Below, in pieces: positions 6,570-7,901 of a DNA stretch of 7,901 nt. The notes under the pieces are model-generated. The model saw only the letters and a list, made by a program, of their open reading frames with translations, was not told the DNA's origin and made no database searches. This DNA is from Actinomycetes bacterium (GTDB lineage: Bacteria; Actinomycetota; Aquicultoria; CAJVYJ01). How positions within the stretch are numbered: position 1 is the first letter of the stretch; each line of letters opens with the position of its first letter. The position numbers and the translations under genes were made by a program. The stretch lies in NCBI GenBank assembly GCA_030597945.1, contig JAUVQW010000048.1, positions 1-7,901 of the forward strand, written 5' to 3'.

Positions 6570-7295
6570 CTATGTATCGACTAGTTTCGATTTTTGCATT
6601 TTGATCAATTTATTTATGCCGTTTTCGGCCAAGTCCGTGAGTCCGTCCAATTCACCGCGAGTAAACGATCCTCTTTCGGCCGTTCCCTGTATCTCAATGA
6701 TCTTTCCTGAACTCTCCATTACGATGTTCATATCGACTTCCGCTTCGCAGTCCTCACTAAAACAGAGATCAAGAAGTAGTTCTTCTTTATATATCCCGAC
6801 ACTTATAGCCGCAACAAATTCATTAAGAGGCATCTCTTTTATCACGCCGTCAGCTAACAGCTTGGAACAACAATCATATAAAGCGATAAATGATCCCGTT
6901 ATCGCCGCTGTCCTAGTCCCACCGTCAGCACATATGACGTCACAATCGATCCAGATCGTGTTTTCTCCGCCAAGTTTTGACAGATCGGTGACCGATCGCA
7001 AGGATCTACCGATCAATCTCTGTATTTCGCTAGTCCGGCCATATACCTTTCCCTTGCTGACCTCTCTATTAGTCCTTATCTCCGTAGATCTGGGAAGCAT
7101 CGAATACTCGGCAGTCAACCACCCCTTACCCGATCCTCGTCGCCACGTCGGTACCTTCTGCTCAAAGCTCGCCGTACAGATCACTTTGGTATTTCCCATT
7201 TCAAACAATACCGACCCTTCGGCATGGGGAATGTAGTCGCGTTCTACGCGAACAGTTCTCATTTCATCTTTTTTTCTACCGTCCGAACGTGTCAA
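6570..7295 (-). CDS. rph: Ribonuclease PH
   Basis: RNase PH is a phosphate-dependent 3'-5' exoribonuclease that trims tRNA and other RNA 3' ends and works as a ring-shaped hexamer. The 241-residue protein has the full family pattern: RSDGRKKDEMR (3-13), GNTKVICTAS (34-43), GWLTAEYSMLP (58-68), GRTSEIQRLIGRSLR (86-100) with the phosphate-site arginine, IDCDVICADGGTRTAAITG (116-134), the acidic SEDCEAEVDMN (180-190) and EIQGTAE (201-207). No truncation is evident, unlike the damaged rph of E. coli K-12. The start is TTG, preceded by AAGGAAG in the intergenic space; the only nearby ATG (residue 12) would delete the conserved DGR. It starts 10 nt after the MBL gene stop and precedes rdgB by 27 nt. 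The rph-rdgB pair is conserved in actinobacteria and in Bacillus. Confidence 0.96.
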   Translation of the reverse strand: MTRSDGRKKDEMRTVRVERDYIPHAEGSVLFEMGNTKVICTASFEQKVPTWRRGSGKGWLTAEYSMLPRSTEIRTNREVSKGKVYGRTSEIQRLIGRSLRSVTDLSKLGGENTIWIDCDVICADGGTRTAAITGSFIALYDCCSKLLADGVIKEMPLNEFVAAISVGIYKEELLLDLCFSEDCEAEVDMNIVMESSGKIIEIQGTAERGSFTRGELDGLTDLAENGINKLIKMQKSKLVDT

Positions 7296-7305
7296 TATCT
7301 CTTCC

Positions 7306-7901
7306 TTAATCCGTCCTTATGACTTTCTCATCTTCCGCAAGCTCGATAATACCATTAAATTCTTCGCTTGCGTCTCTTAGTATCTCTTGGGAATCAAAAT
7401 GAGGCCATAGGTGAGTAAGTATTAACTTAGAGACGTCGGCAGCCGCCGCTAACTTTCCCGCCTGCAAGCCATTTAAGTGGGCTACTCCGCTACTTACATC
7501 CCTGGTCAAACTTGCCTCGCATAAAAATATGGAGGCGCCGGCTGCCATCTCTATCAATCTCTCATCGTATGCAGTGTCTGATGTGTAAAAGATCTTCCTT
7601 CCACCCTTTAATAAGGTGATAGCGAAAGTCGGAGGAAGATGAGGCACCTCATCTGTCTTGACCTCGATTTCATCAAAACGGATACTCTCTTTATCACTTA
7701 TTTCCCGCCAATCGAATACACTGTCGAAACCTTCAATATTTGAATCCGATGATAATGAAATGATCTTTTCTCTGGAACCAGAAGGCGCAAAGACTTTTAT
7801 CGGCAATCCATTCTTTTTAGCCGAAAATTGAAGATAATATCTAAGCGGAAAAATATCCGTAAAATGGTCAGGATGCATATGGCTGATAAAGATGGCATCC
7901 A
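7306..7901 (-). CDS. MBL-fold metallo-hydrolase (Rv1339/RNase Z-like), 5' end beyond the window
   Basis: This is the C-terminal 198 or so residues of a metallo-beta-lactamase-fold protein; the frame stays open to the window edge. The ATG at 7878 is not the start, because the residues before it (DAIFISH) complete the metal motif SHMHPDH (an HxHxDH). Further ligands are visible: PHLPPTF (a histidine loop), YTSDTAYD (the bridging aspartate), a conserved-looking AHLNGLQAG, and LTHLWPHFD with the terminal metal histidine. The order MBL-rph-rdgB parallels Rv1339-rphA-Rv1341 in Mycobacterium tuberculosis, where Rv1339 has been described as an atypical cyclic-AMP phosphodiesterase. A similar activity here is inference; an RNase Z-like tRNA role or another phosphodiesterase role is also possible. 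The C-terminal half is intact, and the stop lies 10 nt before the rph start, so they form one operon whose promoter is outside the window. Confidence 0.85.
   Translation of the reverse strand, partial: DAIFISHMHPDHFTDIFPLRYYLQFSAKKNGLPIKVFAPSGSREKIISLSSDSNIEGFDSVFDWREISDKESIRFDEIEVKTDEVPHLPPTFAITLLKGGRKIFYTSDTAYDERLIEMAAGASIFLCEASLTRDVSSGVAHLNGLQAGKLAAAADVSKLILTHLWPHFDSQEILRDASEEFNGIIELAEDEKVIRTD

Noticed and set aside
6415..7236. 273-codon plus-strand open frame
   Set aside because: It lies antisense to rph and rdgB, whose family motifs are unmistakable. Its translation is Ser/Pro-rich with no recognisable domain, as expected for a shadow frame.
7306..7878. ATG at 7878 as the true start of the MBL-fold gene
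   Set aside because: The frame continues upstream to the window edge, and the first histidine of the HxHxDH motif lies before this ATG. The gene must therefore begin beyond the window.

Overview
The window reads as ordinary bacterial chromosome. It carries one plus-strand gene at the left and six minus-strand genes covering the rest. No tRNA, rRNA, CRISPR array, insertion sequence or phage gene is visible. Base composition looks moderately A+T-rich (estimated by eye, not computed). The gene order MBL-fold hydrolase, then RNase PH, then RdgB matches, from memory, an actinobacterial neighbourhood (Mycobacterium tuberculosis Rv1339-rphA-Rv1341). A YhaM-type exoribonuclease and a DUF1015 protein are more typical of clostridia and of deep-branching anaerobic lineages. 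My best guess is therefore an uncultured, fairly low-GC, deep-branching actinobacterium or a Gram-positive-like anaerobe. That is inference, and I cannot name a taxon.

Layout: 1-201 is a leader with a weak promoter candidate. 202-1491 (+) is a DUF1015 protein read from a TTG start. 1492-1575 is a short convergent gap without a convincing terminator. 1576-2901 (-) is rmuC, with a membrane anchor, coiled coil and nuclease-like domain. 2902-3058 holds a good sigma-70-type promoter for rmuC (TTGTAA, 16 bp, TATAAT). 3059-4072 (-) is a yhaM-like OB-fold plus HD-domain 3'-5' exoribonuclease. 4073-4289 is an A+T-rich intergenic region with a weak hairpin after the upstream operon and an A+T palindrome. 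4290-7901 (-) is a compact operon transcribed right to left: MBL-fold hydrolase (5' end outside the window), rph, rdgB, then a two-TM ion channel with two RCK modules.

How the genes may work together: RNase PH trims RNA 3' ends, YhaM degrades RNA 3'-5', RdgB removes non-canonical purine triphosphates, and the MBL protein is a phosphodiesterase or RNase Z-like hydrolase. The right-hand part is thus an RNA and nucleotide housekeeping cluster. RmuC belongs to genome maintenance. The channel is the odd member. Its stop-to-start junction with rdgB suggests coupled translation, and its RCK modules are of a kind that bind nucleotides.

The most notable observation is that the channel's pore loop reads TTTGESAG where a potassium channel would have TTVGYGD. 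Five of the six visible start codons are TTG or GTG. I found no clearly new multi-gene system.
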